Positions 23,394 to 34,379 of a stretch of 64,000 nucleotides of DNA are shown here, one piece after another; positions within the stretch are counted from its first letter, which is position 1; each line of letters starts with the position of its first letter. The translations under genes and the position numbers were made by a program. Origin of the DNA: Ceratothoa steindachneri (taxonomy: Eukaryota; Arthropoda; Malacostraca; Isopoda; Cymothoidae); the NCBI GenBank assembly GCA_963969495.1, contig OZ018323.1, forward strand, positions 81,911,332-81,975,331, written 5' to 3'. Below the pieces are notes generated by a model that made no database searches, was not told where the DNA came from, and was given only the letters and a program-made list of their open reading frames with translations.

Positions 23394-24410
23394 TTTATTC
23401 GCGTATCCATGACATTATTATTTTTTTCTGGTTATGGCTGTCTAGTTTTGGATGTATCCTTTCTTCAAATGAACAATAAATTCCTGATAAACTTTCTTAT
23501 CCATTGTTCTATGATATGAAACTTGGACACTATCACAGGCAAATTAAACTAGTATGGCCAAACAAGTGCAGATTTTCTTATTTTGTTCTCTACTTTTGGA
23601 CAATTCAGTATGCTTTTATATTTATTAAACAAAAGGGGAAAATGTAGGATGTAGGAGAGAAGATCACCCTTTTATGTATCAAATAAATATCCACGTTTTT
23701 ACTAAATATTTGTATATATAGATCATTATTATTTCCTTCTCTAACTTAAATTTCAAGGTTGTTTCTCTCACTAGCTATCTTGAAGTGGATATAAAGTGTC
23801 TCTGATAGTCCTCGGTTCCCTATTTCTTCCCACAAAGATCAGAGCAATTTTTATTTACCCTTCGCTCTTGCGACAGATTTCCCTCAAACACTCACTACAC
23901 CTCCCGAAATTTATCCTTTGAATCTTTCTTCCACTTGACATTTACTATATCCTTCGAGACTTGGCGGAATCTTTCTCCTTCAGGAAACAGAAATACATGA
24001 TATCTAATATGATTTTTGCTTTAGTTCTTCTTCTTAGCCGTCCACTCACATCTTCTCTCTTTAAACGAAGTTTTTCCCCAAAAGACTCCACCTTCCTTTA
24101 TTGTCTTTTATTTGCAAACGATGGAGAGCGAGAAGAAATTAATTAAATGATAGGGAAAGTGAACAAAGGGAATATGGATGTAAAGAATAGAAAGTGAGAG
24201 GGAATAAGCTAAAGTAAGGGGAAAGAAAACATAGGGAGTGTAGATATAAATAATAGAAAGTGAGAGGGAATGAGCTGAAAGATGCAATATGTACATACAG
24301 GGTGTTTGGTCTAAATCTGAGGGTTTGCATAAAAGAAAAATAAAGGCCAATATTTCAGCCCAAATTATATTTATTTTAATAATAAAAAAGTTAAACTCTT
24401 TATGGCTTAG
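23394..24410. other. AT-rich spacer
   Basis: Frames on both strands are low-complexity (Leu/Ser/Tyr-rich on the minus strand at 24,108-24,473, partly from a repeated GAAAGTGAGAGGGAAT..GCTGAAA unit near 24,190-24,280). No gene recognised. Confidence 0.4.
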
Positions 24411-25345
24411 AGATAACAAAGTAGCTTTCATTAGCTCCGGCCATGGGCTAAAGACTGCTCCGGAACCAGGCACATGGGTTTCTAACTGTGTACCAGAAAA
24501 GATCTTCGATCACCTACTTGATCTTGGCTACCAGCTGGGCCATGGTATTGCAAGTAGAGCAGAGAAGTTGGTGTCTTTATTTAACAGCGCCTCCTACATA
24601 GTAATACATGGGATACAATCGTGTTAATTAACAGAGGAGAAAGAGGGGCTAGTGAGTTCATAGAAATATTAGGACAAACAGTTCTGACTCCTTCTGGACT
24701 TCCAGCACCAGCGTTCTCTGGCCATGGTTTAAACAGTCTCCAGCAGCTCCATATCTAAAGACCATCGCAGTTTGAGGGAACCTGTTCTTTATGATATGTG
24801 TAGCGTTAAATAGATTGTAGGAAAGTCACTTATTGTTCTAGGTGTTGTGCAACTGGACTTGGCAGAGGTTCTTTTCTTCAGAAAAGAACCAGATCGTCCC
24901 CGGATACACATAATAATTCGGCTTGTGTAGGACCTTCTTTGTCTCCGTCAAGCGGTTCTCCTTGGCCTTATCTGTCAGAATTTATCCTTTGCGTGTCCTG
25001 TACGGGTGGTAGCAAAAATCCTCATTCAGAGCCAGCTTAAGGGTGGTGAGTCCAACGTCTATCTCTCACCAACGCCAGGATTCCCTTGCTCGAGTTTTCC
25101 AACAGCTTGTCCTACAGTCGTTGGATGAATGTTGCTGTGCGGACACACTCAGAACACCTGTTGTGTCCCTTGAGCCTGGCCACGTCTTCGTAGTCATCTT
25201 TGCACTTGTATTATATCACGTTAGTATTCATAGAGCATTGAGCATCAGTCATAAAGTCAGCATTTATTTAGCCAGCGCGAAGCATCATGATGCAAGTAAT
25301 TCTTTTACAATATTGAAATGGCTTCCATTCCTCCATGTCATTTAA
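24411..25345 (-). pseudogene. Mariner-like transposase fossil (WFFSDEKN type)
   Basis: On the minus strand, ordered blocks read: a helix-turn-helix trace near 25,190-25,080, ILTDKAKENRLTETKKVL, TIWFFSEEKNLCQVQ (first catalytic block, normally WFFSDEKNF, here with Asp replaced by Glu), NRFPQTAMVF, then YYYVGGAVK (normally the NPMDYYVWGAV third catalytic block), LCSTCNTMAQLVAKIK, TVRNPCAWFRSSL and a short tail to about 24,411. The stretch with the second Asp (QQDSAPCHT) is missing, and stops are frequent. The 112-codon plus-strand frame at 24,289-24,627 is only the complement of this C-terminus. No TIRs identified. Confidence 0.7.
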
Positions 25346-25464
25346 CATGTTTTAACTAAAACGTTTCTCTGTATGATATCCAACAACGTTTGACTTTCAT
25401 CGATATATCAAGCTGTTATTGAAAAAAAAGAAACATTAAACATCATTAAATTTAGCCCGAACAC

Positions 25465-25506
<42 letters not shown>
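25465..25506. repeat. (TA)n microsatellite
   Basis: About 20 TA units about 90 bp before the hAT left end. Confidence 0.95.
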
Positions 25507-25509
<3 letters not shown>

Positions 25510-25596
25510 TAAGAGAGCAGAGGGTTGCGTGTTGCCAGGCGTATACGTATTTTTAGAATAAATAAGGAGGCGAAATTTAGGAAGTTCATTATTATA

Positions 25597-27162
25597 CAGA
25601 GGTGGGCGCGATTAGAAAAAAATAGCGATTACCGATCCGCCAGCTCGTCAAGTCCTATTCGATTATCCGATTCTGGTGCTAAAAACCTAAGTCCGATTAG
25701 CCATTATCCGATTCGATTAAATTTTTTTAATGCAATTCGATTTTTTTAAAAGCGATTTAATGTTTTTAAAGCGATTTTCAATGTTTTTAAAGCGATTTTG
25801 AATGTTTCCAAAGGGAATTTAATGCTTTTTTTCCTAATTAAGCCATTTTTAACTAATACGAAGAGAAACCAAGCTTTTAAGATCAAAAATAAACATTTTA
25901 TTTTAATTAAAATATAATATAACAATAAATTAAACTATAAAGTACATATTACAGAAAATACACAGAGTAATACTAATATATTCTCTCAGAAAAAAAGATA
26001 GGGTCAACTAACAACTTTGTTCAATATATACCTCATAATATTTAAATATTTCCACTCTACTCTACTCTCAGCCTGCCAGCTTAGTCCTCGTCTTTCTCCT
26101 CCACCTCGTGGGCCTTCTTGAGGAGGTGGAGGTTGCCCTTCATAAAGACGAGGGCCTTGTAAGTTCGGTGCAGCGAGGGCTACCCTCTTAGGACTGAGGA
26201 TGCCCAACCCATAGCTGAACACACGCTCGACCGAGGCGGAGCTCGGGAGCGGCGTGTTATACTCGAGGAAGAGTGTTACCCAAGCATCACGGAACTCGAG
26301 CGGGAAGAGATTGGGCGAGAGCACCGGGTTCCCTCTCAGCGGCTTCCTCAACCAGTTGTTGACCTCTTCCCTGACCTCCTCCTCGAAGCTCTCCTCTTGC
26401 TGCCCATCCTCCATGGCGAACAGGTAGTCTATGCTACTGGGGCATGGCTGGGGTCCATGCTGGGGGGCAGGGTCCAGGTGCTCGTCAGGCCGGACGAGGG
26501 CCAGAAAGTCCCTGATGAGCTTGTCCCTCACCAGGTCGCAGTAGACCTCATTTCCGTCTCCTGCAGATGGCCCTGACCGTGCCGAGCTTGTGGTGGGGGT
26601 GCAGCGCCGTAGCCATCAACAGGTCCATGTCCACAAAGAGGTGGCTGAAACTGCAGTAGAAGAAAAGTTTTAAAACAAATTTTAAAATATATCAGATTTG
26701 TCAATTGAAAAATAAAATTTCATTACACTGATTTTAGTTAATTTCAAATGAATCATTTGACCAGCAAGGATTATAATCATTTAATAATAATATAATATAA
26801 GATGAAAAAAACACTTATTAAGTTTTAATTCACTGCGATAAAATATAATAATAATAATATCATAATAGGACTAATCTTCCATCAAAGCCCTTTGTTCCAG
26901 GCTGGTGGAGGAGGTGGGCCACCAGGTTCTGGGCATGGACAATGCTGTCGTCGCGCGAAAGTGCCTCCAGGAAGTCTTTGAGCACCTGGAGGTGGGGGAG
27001 AAGGCACCACATGTATACCTTCTTCTCGCCCTGGAGTACGTCTAGGCAGGCGGCCAGGGGGGCGGTTACCTTGACGTAATCCGACCAGATCTGCACGTCA
27101 TCCTGCATAATGTGCGGCAGGGGGTAGGGTGCTGCCGCTGACAGATCTGGTAGAGTCACTGT
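25597..27162 (-). mobile_element. hAT element, 3' part with one terminus
   Basis: CAGAGGTGGGCGCGATTAG at 25,597 fits a hAT terminal inverted repeat (CAGRGGTGGGC type). Subterminal words TCCGATTAG, ATCCGATTCGATT and three ~23-bp units with TTTTTAAAGCGATTT (25,745-25,825) follow, as expected for transposase-binding subterminal repeats. The transposase fossil reads toward this end. The other end was not found: beyond about 27,160 a tRNA-like repeat begins, so the element is truncated there. Confidence 0.65.
26004..27159 (-). pseudogene. hAT transposase, C-terminal half, GC-rich
   Basis: The minus-strand frame 27,159-26,860 reads DDVQIWSDYVKVTAPLAA, CLDVLQGEKKVYMWCLLPHL and LKDFLEALSR, matching the central hAT region. 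After an AT-rich gap (26,868-26,655), reading resumes at an acceptor-like CTACTGCAG with FSHLFVDMDLLMATALHPHH, the LDPRFK-like region. After a frameshift, frame 26,531-26,004 carries FPLEFRDAWVTLFLEY and PLPSSASVERVFSYG (residues 95-108), the hAT C-terminal dimerisation block. The AT-rich gap may be an intron or an insertion; a GT donor is not clear. The coding parts are markedly GC-rich against the AT-rich surroundings. The N-terminal zinc finger and catalytic start are absent. Confidence 0.8.
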
Positions 27163-27260
27163 GCCTGGTAGCTTAACGGTAGAACATCTGGCCAGAAATC
27201 AGAAAACCCGGGTTTGAGTTCCGGCCAGGAATTTCAGAGTTTTTTTCCCTGGCGTTATTT
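27163..27260 (+). repeat. tRNA-like sequence, probable SINE head
   Basis: GCCTGGTAGCTTAACGGTAG (A-box-like, D-arm) is followed 30 bases later by GGTTTGAGTTCC (B-box-like, 27,211-27,222) and CCGGCCAGGA, whose CCAGG pairs with the opening CCTGG as an acceptor stem. The D-arm resembles tRNA-Gly. A T7 run near 27,240 could end pol III transcription. The anticodon arm is poor, so this is more likely a tRNA-derived SINE head or tRNA pseudogene than a working tRNA. Confidence 0.6.
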
Positions 27261-27401
27261 CTGTCTTCTAGATAAAGGATTGCCTTCGTTGTGCCGACCT
27301 CTGCTCTCTTTGATTCTAGTGCTCTTCTAATGTCCCTTTCTCTTACCTCTAAGAAACTCCTGTTTCATTGCTCATTCGCGTCAAATTTCTCCTTCTTTTG
27401 T

Positions 27402-27404
<3 letters not shown>

Positions 27405-27462
<58 letters not shown>
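27405..27462. repeat. (TA)n microsatellite
   Basis: About 29 units. The right flank has ACTCACAAGGAAAATGAA, resembling the flank of the next TA array. Confidence 0.95.
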
Positions 27463-27465
<3 letters not shown>

Positions 27466-27583
27466 ACAAAACTCACAAGGAAAATGAAACGAAGCTTCCA
27501 AGTACTTTTGAACTATATTTCATGCTCATTGCTCTTTATTAAGGTATTACATTAACAAGAGAAACCTAGGTTCTTTTTCTGAA

Positions 27584-27929
27584 CAGGCCCGGCAGCGAAT
27601 TAAGCGTTCAAGGGTATTACACTAAGGTTAAATTACTTAGGTAAAAGATATTTAAGAGTAAGAAAAAAAAACAACATAACTTTAGAAATTTATTTATTTA
27701 GTGGAAAATATGCAACAATACCATCAGCAATTGACATCATCTTTTAATGATCTGTAATGAAGAGAAGTAATGAATGAATGAGACACCAACTATTGGTCTA
27801 TCTATCGACGTGACTGACTGACTAACGGACTGACAGTCTATATTTGCACTACGAGCGTCGAACGCTATAACCTAACCTTAGCTTAATCTTAACCCTACGA
27901 TAGCCTCAGACGCCTAATTCGCTGCCCTG
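27584..27929. mobile_element. MITE-like element with inverted ends
   Basis: GGCAGCGAATTAAGCG (27,591-27,606) matches 15 of 16 bases with the reverse complement of 27,911-27,926 (GGCAGCGAATTAGGCG). Weaker similarity continues inward for about 50 bases (GGGTATT.., AAGGTTAA against GGCTATC.., AAGGTTAGG). The ~345-bp unit has no coding capacity. The CAGG-like outermost bases would suit a hAT-type non-autonomous element, but no 8-bp duplication is evident. Confidence 0.55.
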
Positions 27930-28249
27930 CCAGTTACCAATTAGGTGAAGAGAGAGAATACATAAAACAAGAAATTAAACCAATCCTAAAATGAATTTAC
28001 GGTATATAGATAAGAAATAGAAGGATGAGGTGAATAAAGAAATAAATCAAGAAAGGTAAATGCAAAAAGGTTCATTAAAACCAGGTAGATGCACATATCT
28101 AAAGACTACACAAAGAATTGAATATAACAAAAAAAATTAAGGAAGAACATAAGATCACAAAGGGAGATTAATATGGGAGGATAAGTGTAAGGAAATGGAC
28201 ATACAACATACATAAACACAAACATACAAGTACATATAAACATGCATAC

Positions 28250-28378
<129 letters not shown>

Positions 28379-28707
28379 AAAGCTCACAAAGGGCACGTGC
28401 GTCATTGACGAAAGCACTCGGAATCGTATTTCACTTTTCCTTTGTGTGTGTATCGAGTGAATAAAGAAGGAAAATGAATATATATATATATAATCATTTA
28501 ATTGCACCATAAAAGTTTGGAAATTGTCGTGTGAATGCAATTTATAATATAGTCATGTAGTTTATACAAACCAGAAGTAAGTTAAATTTAAATTAGGTGA
28601 ATTACCGATGAATGTCGATTCTGTAAATATATCGTGCAATTGTATTTTTAGCATGACAAATAATTTTAGTTGAGTTCCAATTTATTTTATGCTCGAGTTG
28701 AGACATG

Positions 28708-28742
28708 TATATAAAATGCACTACTCTCTTCACCAAGTCAGT
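28708..28742 (+). promoter_or_regulatory. TATA plus initiator-like core promoter
   Basis: TATATAAAA at 28,708-28,716 is followed by TCAGTC, whose A lies at 28,740, exactly 30 bases from the TATAAAA start at 28,710. That is the classical TATA-initiator spacing, and TCAGT is the arthropod initiator core. No gene is recognised downstream; it could belong to a transposon or LTR. Confidence 0.4.
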
Positions 28743-29690
28743 CATTATATTTCTGTTGAGTTATAAGTTTTGAAGAACATTTACTCGATTGGCCAAAGAA
28801 ATATTTAGAACAATCTATACATTATACTCAATATATTGGCCATGGTGGAAGGAGCATTCTGAAATAAGAGATTGAAGAATTATTTGGACCCACCTACTAT
28901 TAATGAGCTTATTGTATTTATCTTTCCAGTTTTTGTGTGTCACTTCCGCTCCTCCTAATTTCTGTTTATAGGCCTATATTTCACTTTTTTGATTCGTTTA
29001 ATTTCTTGCTTTCTTCATTGACTCCTTAAATATTGCAGTTTTTATGTTGTTTCCGTCATTTGTTGATAACGAACTTGAAAGAGACTTCGAAAGTACTTGT
29101 TGTTCATTGCGTTATTTCCTTGGGAACAAATTAAAGAAGGATCGTTGTTGAAAACACTACCATCCTCAGAAAAAACTCGGATCTTTGCTGCCTGAATATT
29201 CTGGATGCTCTTCTCATCAAATAGATTGACCCAAACATGAACACACAGTACATCAGCTCGGAGTAAGTGTTGGACCTTTTCTACTAAAAGAAAGGTGAAC
29301 CGTACTCTGACTCAAACCTATAAAAGGCATCAAAGAACGAAGACGAAATTCCATGAATGCTCGCTCCTAGCCCGCTCGCACGTACTCTTCAGAACTCGCG
29401 ACACCGAAAGCACACACTCGCTCTACACCGAAGGAAGAACTTTTTATCTACGTGGAATTTCCGAAGGAAGAATTTTCACTCTCGAAGGTGCTTCATTCCA
29501 CACAAAGGTCTCCCGAGGAAACCAGCCTTGTCTTCAGAGAACCACCACCTTCATTTCTTTTCTCCGACACCCGTTATAATCTTTTCTCATCTAATCTATC
29601 TTCACACCATTCTCTAAGTGGGTTAGAAGAGATGAAACTTTTCACCGGGCCTTCATATTTTAATATGTCTGGCTAAATTCACCGCCTTCC
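28743..29690. other. Spacer leading into the jockey-like LINE
   Basis: 29,290-29,680 is C-rich and open in three overlapping plus frames (29,295-29,579; 29,357-29,617; 29,452-29,676), with an internal CCGAAGGAAGAA duplication (about 29,431 and 29,461). It may be the 5' untranslated region or start of ORF1 of the LINE that follows, but no homology was recognised. Confidence 0.35.
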
Positions 29691-30198
29691 CCTGGTGGCG
29701 GCATCCCGGCTGGTAGAGGCTGATTTACCTACCATCCAACAAAAGTCCGTCGTGAGTCATCCCTCCGAGGCTCGGAGGATTCCACCAGGTACATCCTTCA
29801 TCAATTCACCCCATAACTCATCCTTGGACAAAGAATGCTCTATAATAGGCAAGGGAAGCTCATCACTCATTAAAAAGCCAAAACCACATCAAATTTATAG
29901 GTTTGAACTTCAATCAAGACATCACAGAACGGGAAAGGAACTAAAGAACCCAAGGAACTCTCGGGGGAAAAGTCCCGCGGGAAATAATAGGGATCCTAGA
30001 GGACACTAAGAGGGTGCCCGACAGGGTCTTCAAAGGTCACACGAAACCCGACCAAGAAAAGACCCTCTATACGATTTACGCTGAACTTGGAATCATCGTA
30101 CTAAAACTAAAGGATAAGTACAATGGCTACATAGCCTATCGCGACAGCGAGAAGGACTTGGATAAACTTCTTAGTGAAAATTCAGCAAAGAAACTGAA

Positions 30199-30599
30199 AA
30201 CAAGATCTGCTAACCAAAACGCCGCGTGCCCTCACGTATTCTGATTTATGCCGTTACGACTTTGCAAACTTTCAATAATTCTGGGGGTAACCTTGGAAAG
30301 ACCTTGGCAACTATGTCATTTAAAAGAGAATATAAACAACTTAAGAGTTTCAAATTTCGTTAGAATCTGCCGAATAGTTATGATGTTATTGCCAAAACAA
30401 TATAATACCCGGGCTAACATGGGAGGACTTTGCCAATTGTATCATTTGAAAGAGATTTTAAAACAACATAAGGGTTTCAAATTTCGTTAGAATTTGCTGA
30501 ATTATTACAATGTTATTAAAAAAAAAGCAAAACGTGGACCGACCGACTGACCGACCGACCGACGACATAGTGAGATGTAGAGTCGCCCGCGACTAAAAA
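30199..30599 (+). repeat. Composite repeat, copy 2: head, two monomers, tail
   Basis: The head AAACAAGATCTGCTAACC and CCCTCACGTATTCTGATTTA is followed by monomers starting near 30,274 and 30,401 (spacing 127). The tail has GACCGACCGACCGACG, GACATAGTGAGATGTAG and the palindrome AGTCGCCCGCGACT before AAAAA at 30,599. It lies inside LINE ORF1, so it arrived after that LINE copy inserted. Confidence 0.85.
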
Positions 30600-30686
30600 G
30601 TCACATCTTTCTGAAAGATTATTAAAAGGAGGAACTAAATTATATTAAAATATATATTTCTTTAATTAGAACGGTGGGCCTTAACA

Positions 30687-32012
30687 TTTTTGTCACGCCA
30701 CATTTATGGAATTGGAAAGGCGAAAAAATGGTCACACCCTAATTGCATAATCTAAAATAGTATATTATAGCACATTATAATAGCATAGTATAGCAGAGTA
30801 TATTGTTGCATAGTGGTGCTTATCATACTATAGCATAGCATAGAAACCATAGTATAGTAAAGTATAATATAGTATAGTATATGTAGTATAGTATCTCCTA
30901 GCATGGTATAGGCTAGCATAGCATATCCTAGTATAGCTTAGTATTGTCTAGAACAGTATCAAATTTTATAGCATAGCCTATAAGCAAAACCAAGCTCACC
31001 GTAGGATAGCCTGCCATTAAAATTACCTAGCATAATAAAGCCTAGCATGGTATAGCCTAGCCTAGATTGCCTAACATAGTAAATCCTGCCTAGCCTAGCC
31101 TAGCCTAGCTTAGCAGAGAATGTATTGTATGGCCTATCTTAGCCTAGAAACCATAGTAAATCCTAGCCTAACAAAAACTAACCTAACATAGCCAATACAG
31201 CCTAGCATATATAGGATCCTACCCTAGTATATTCTATCCTATCATAGTCTACTTAGCATATCCTAGTATAATATATCATTGCCTACCTTACCCTACCCTA
31301 GCCTAGTTAGTATAGTATAGTATATCATAGTATTGCCTAGTCTAGACTAGACTATTAGATCTTAGCCTAGGGTTGCATAGCATGCATAACACAGCCTAGC
31401 CTACCCTTTCAAAGCCTCGCTTATCCTAGCCTAGTATATCGAAGACTAACCTAGTGTTTGCATAGCTTAGTATATCATAACCTAACCTAGCATACCATAG
31501 CGTAGCCTAACCTAGTATAGCTTAGCCTATTATGGCATAGCATAACCTAGCCTAGCATTAACTATCCTAGACATGTATAGCGTATACTACACTATTTTAC
31601 CCTAGCCTAGATAGCTCATTATTGTCTATCCTAACATATGTACTATATGCTATCCTATCATAGCATATTATAACCTAAATTAGCATAGTATATTTTACTC
31701 ATGTACATTATATCTTAGCAGAGCTTAGCATAGTATAGCCTAGCCTCTAATATCCTAGCGTAGCATAGCCTATTCTAGGCTTGCCTAGCAGAGCATAGCA
31801 TATTATAGCCTAGTCTATTCTAGCAGAGTATCGGCCGAAAACTTATGATTTTATTGCCAAAACAAAATAATTACCGGGATAACCTTGATAGGACTTTGAA
31901 AATTATATTATTCAAAAGAGAATGTAAAACAATATAAGGGTTTCAGATTTAAAGATGTAAAGATTTAAAGATGTAAAGTCGCTCGCGATCTACCTCGCAG
32001 GCGACTAAAAAT
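30687..32012 (+). repeat. TAGCC array with flank, one monomer and tail
   Basis: The unit starts with a conserved flank (TTTTTGTCACGCC, TTATGGAATTGGAAAGGCG, AATGGTCACACCC) also present at 44,001. About 1.07 kb of degenerate ATAGCCTAGC units follow (30,755-31,828). The array breaks into a ~125-bp monomer at TATCGGCCGAAAACTTATG and ends with AGTCGCTCGCGATC..GCGACTAAAAA at 32,012. Array then monomer then tail is the same order as in the inverted copy at 11.55-12.80 kb. It lies inside LINE ORF1. Confidence 0.8.
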
Positions 32013-33149
32013 AAGACTTTCCACCAGGACCTTGCCAGTCGTAACTACCAAGAGATCGGTCATCTGCAGGGGTTTAACCCTTAGATCAGGGAGCACTCCG
32101 CAGATGAATTCAAGACAGAACTGGTAAAAAAAACAATCATGGGCTAAAATCTAAGAAATATTCAAATTTAAAAAAAAAACAACGGGAGAAAAACACTCCC
32201 ATGTGTGTAGAGCTATCTTCAAAGAGACCGTAATGGTAATAAAAGCAGCAGAACACAGACTACTGCCTTTCTATACCAAAATAGCATCAGACCAGATAGA
32301 GAGAGAAATTTTCATCTTTTTCCAGGTCTGTTTCAAGTGCTATGCCCTGGACAATCATTCAACAAAAGAAAGCACTTATCAAGGCAAGAAGTATTCTGAG
32401 TGCTCAATTACAGAATAAAGATGGGAGGAATGTAAAAATCCCGACAAAAAGTGTGCGAACTGTGGAGTCCCACACCACACACTTGCAATGACGTGTCCAA
32501 AAAAGAAGGAAATGATAAAAAAACAAAAACAGCCATAATTAAAGAAAAGGAACAAGAAGAACACCATATATACAGCTGCGACCGCTAATCAATCAAAACA
32601 GGTCAAGCACAAAAAACGGTAGTATACATTAATGGAAACATGAGACCCAATCGCATCCTGCATGCACATTTCATTAACATGGTGAAACCCGGTTCGTTTG
32701 CAGAGGAACCTAACAGAAAAGGGACCAAAAACACCAGTAAATGAAATCCAAGAAGAGGATGGGATGATTGTATCTGAACACATCTAACTAATCAAACAAA
32801 TTTGGAAGAAGTGAAGGAAAAGGAAACCACCCCAAACAACACTGATAAATTTAAAATATAATTTACGGATCGCACTAAAACCCTCTACCATCGATTACAA
32901 AACAAAAGAAAATAGTAGAAGTCTAGCTAGCTAAAGGAAAATTCAAGTGAGATTATGACTGATTATGACGAAACTGAGATCAACAATGCCTTTAAACAAG
33001 GCCTCATCGAAATCTCAGCTAACTCATGCGTCAACCTCCAGACAGAACATTTCCGAAAAAAACGCTCATGTCAAATAAGATCACCGGCAAAATCGGACAA
33101 GACCAAGACGGTAAAAACATTTAAACGATAATGGATCAAGTCGTACATA

Positions 33150-33690
33150 ACTGAGACAACCTCAAGATCCTTACTCTGAACGTAAATGGATGGAGAACAA
33201 AGAACCTAGATTTCTGCAATATAATTAGAAAAATAGACCGAGAAATTGTTATAATTACAGAACACAGTAAACCTACAGGAAGAAAGAATAAAAATTCTCA
33301 ATTACAACGTAATAACAGTGAACCCAATGCAGACGCGCTACGATGGAACAACTATGGGGATCAGAAGAGGACTAGCGTACTTCGAAATAAAAGAGACTTT
33401 GTCATCACCAAGGCATATCAACCACCCCGGTGATCGTATTTCCCGATCCCCAACTTCATTTGCAGTTTCTACCGCTAATCATTAGCGATACTTCTAGGAG
33501 ACTTAAACGCAAGGAGCCGGTCAACAGGCTAAACGACTGGATCTAACGGCACCGAAAAAACCCTGGACTCCTATTAAGGAGACGAAAAGTGCAGAGTGTA
33601 GGTCCCGACTTCCCAACGTTCCTAACGGAGAGGTTTCAACCACTCTGGATATTTTTCTGACGAACCCGAACTTCGTACTAAACCTCCACA
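33150..33690 (+). pseudogene. LINE endonuclease domain remnant
   Basis: Reading begins ILTLNVNGWRTKNLDFCNII (about 33,170-33,230), the usual start of an APE-type endonuclease (N.NG block), followed by IVIITEHSK (the catalytic Glu block, normally ..ETH/ETK..), and LLGDLNARSR near 33,490 (the GDFNAH catalytic Asp/Asn block). Frameshifts separate the blocks. The domain nicks target DNA in living jockey-type LINEs; this copy cannot. Confidence 0.65.
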
Positions 33691-34379
33691 CCCTTCCTAG
33701 CCCTGAAATACCTTCAGATCAAATTGGGTTTGTTACAAGAATCTCAACTTCTATTCTAATTCAAATCCAAAAGGAAAAGCACTATCCAGGACCAACTAGG
33801 AAGCATATAAAGCCCACCTTGCCGGATATAACATCGCCTCCATTCATGAAAGCCCCTAGAGGGAATAGACTCGCAACTAAAAAGTATCACTGAACTAATA
33901 ACAGAAGCCGATTCATTCCACACTCCTAGAACAAGCTACAAAACAATCTCCGCACCAATATGGACAGAAGAAATCAAACAAAAAATGCAACAAATTAACA
34001 CCATATCCGAGGAAAGGTACCTAAGATTAAGAAACCTACGTACAGAAGTGAACGAACTCATAAAAAATAGCGTGCATACAACTTGGAATGAACTCATAGA
34101 CAGGTTGGACATAGATAGAGACCCAAGAATGTTCTGGAATCAGTAGAGAAAATTAAAAGGTTCCGAATCCAAAGAAAAGGTGCTTTTGAAAAAAGGAGAA
34201 GCTACAATAAACCACGAAAGAGAGATCAAAACCCGATTCAAGAACCAGTGGTCGAAAATCTTCTCCATTACCCGTAGGAGAGTTAAAATTATTAGCTAGC
34301 TTTTGAACAAAATATCAAACAGCAACTAGAGGAAAGGTAACCCGACCTCCGTCTTCATTTACGGGTAGACTAAACCCGG

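Larger units (their letters stand above)
29695..32560 (+). pseudogene. LINE ORF1 (gag-like, zinc knuckle), interrupted
   Basis: The frame at 29,695-30,009 is Lys/Ser/Pro-rich; its first codon is GTG, so a genuine start is not shown. KDKYNGYIAYRDSEKDLDKL (30,100-30,160) precedes the composite-repeat insertion. After 32,012 the trace continues with a trace ending near GFNP.IREHSADEFKTEL and then FQVCFKCYALDNHSTKES and CANCGVPHHTLAMTCPKK. The two CX2C...H...C clusters are CCHC zinc knuckles, which bind nucleic acid in gag-like ORF1 proteins of jockey and I-type LINEs. Several stops and the insertion make it non-functional. Confidence 0.7.

Noticed and set aside
24289..24627. 112-codon plus-strand frame as a host gene
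   Set aside because: It is the complement of the C-terminal part of the minus-strand mariner fossil.
26004..26531. Intact host gene of hAT origin (domesticated)
   Set aside because: The frame is only the dimerisation end, the preceding part is frameshifted, and the element terminus and subterminal repeats are still attached.
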